Shown piece by piece: positions 7,187 to 7,704 of a DNA stretch of 7,704 nt. The stretch is from positions 1 to 7,704 of the forward strand of contig WTHW01000125.1 of the NCBI GenBank assembly GCA_011526395.1. The letters run 5' to 3'. The notes beneath the pieces were generated by a model. That model worked only from the letters and a program-made list of their open reading frames with translations, was not told the DNA's origin and made no database searches. Every line of letters starts with the position of its first letter. The stretch's first letter is position 1. Source of the stretch: Alphaproteobacteria bacterium. GTDB taxonomy: Bacteria > Pseudomonadota > Alphaproteobacteria > Puniceispirillales > Puniceispirillaceae. Position numbers and translations under genes: made by a program.

Positions 7187-7704
7187 ATGAATATCGATAA
7201 AATTGCCATTGGCAAAAACCCACCAGAAGATGTGAATGTCATCATCGAAATCCCAGCAGGCTCATCTCCTGTAAAATATGAAGTTGATAAGGATTCAGGC
7301 GCCCTTTTGGTGGACAGATTTATCCACACACCAATGCATTATCCTGTCAATTATGGCTTTATCCCTCATACATTATCTGATGATGGCGATCCGATTGACG
7401 CTTGTGTGCTAACACCAATGCCAATCGTTCATGGCTGTGTGATTGCCGCACGTCCTATCGGTGTTTTGATGATGGAAGATGAATCAGGTGTTGATGAAAA
7501 GCTTCTATGTGTGCCTGTCGATAAATTGCACCCTTACTATAAGGATGTAAAAACAGTGACAGATCTTCAGCCAATCATCTTGGAACAAATTGGTCACTTC
7601 TTTGAACATTACAAAGATTTGGAAAAATCAAAATGGGTCAAGGTACAAGGCTGGGAAGGCGTTGAAAAAGCAGCTGAGATGATCGAAGCCGCTGTTGCCA
7701 GAGC
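7187..7704 (+). CDS. ppa: Inorganic pyrophosphatase, family I (3' end missing)
   Basis: This soluble cytoplasmic enzyme hydrolyses pyrophosphate to two phosphates and so pulls biosynthetic reactions forward. The reading frame starts at 7187 and is still open at the window end after 172 codons; the family usually has about 175 residues, so only the last few are likely lost. The signature DGDPIDA is at residues 66-72. Residues matching the known E. coli active site are all present with an offset of one: E21, K30, E32, R44, Y56, D66, D68, D71, D98, D103, K105, Y142 and K143. [11 protein letters not shown] and FFEHYKDLE are typical family blocks. The only in-frame start after the upstream stop (7154-7156) is this ATG; the ribosome site gagcgag (7171-7177) is weak. 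It is transcribed away from the small prepilin gene and has no apparent link to it. Confidence 0.96.
   Translation, partial: MNIDKIAIGKNPPEDVNVIIEIPAGSSPVKYEVDKDSGALLVDRFIHTPMHYPVNYGFIPHTLSDDGDPIDACVLTPMPIVHGCVIAARPIGVLMMEDESGVDEKLLCVPVDKLHPYYKDVKTVTDLQPIILEQIGHFFEHYKDLEKSKWVKVQGWEGVEKAAEMIEAAVAR

Overview
This 7.7 kb window looks like the chromosome of a marine-type, moderately AT-rich alphaproteobacterium. That guess rests on the close match of the first two complete genes to alphaproteobacterial sulfite dehydrogenase subunits and on general codon use; a SAR116-like lineage is possible, but nothing here proves it. No rRNA, tRNA, insertion sequence, phage gene or CRISPR array was seen.

Left part (1-1814): the 3' end of an upstream gene, then an iron-sulfur subunit and a membrane anchor subunit, joined by overlapping stop and start codons. 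This is the layout of a DmsABC-type molybdoenzyme. The best fit is SoeABC, the cytoplasmic quinone-dependent sulfite dehydrogenase: the molybdopterin subunit (only its tail is here) oxidises sulfite, SoeB carries electrons over four [4Fe-4S] clusters, and SoeC passes them to the quinone pool.

Middle part (1906-6973): three genes whose products all begin with a type IV prepilin-type (class III) signal. Two very large ones (about 678 and 799 residues) lie in tandem on the + strand and have the +5 glutamate of the mature pilin. The third (197 residues) lies on the - strand, converges on them with only 6 bp between stop codons, and has alanine instead of Glu5, as in GspK/PilX/MshP-like minor pilins. 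The two large proteins carry adhesin-like modules behind the pilin helix: a cadherin/Ig-like module in the first; a LamG (concanavalin A-like) module, a diverged cadherin-like module and a C-type lectin module with EPN and WND motifs in the second. The inference is a modular, lectin-bearing pilus or pseudopilus tip. No assembly ATPase, platform protein, secretin or prepilin peptidase is in the window, so the machine that would use them must be encoded elsewhere.

Right part (6974-7704): a 213 bp divergent intergenic region with a perfect 16 bp palindrome and a second hairpin, then most of the gene for a family I soluble inorganic pyrophosphatase, cut by the window end.
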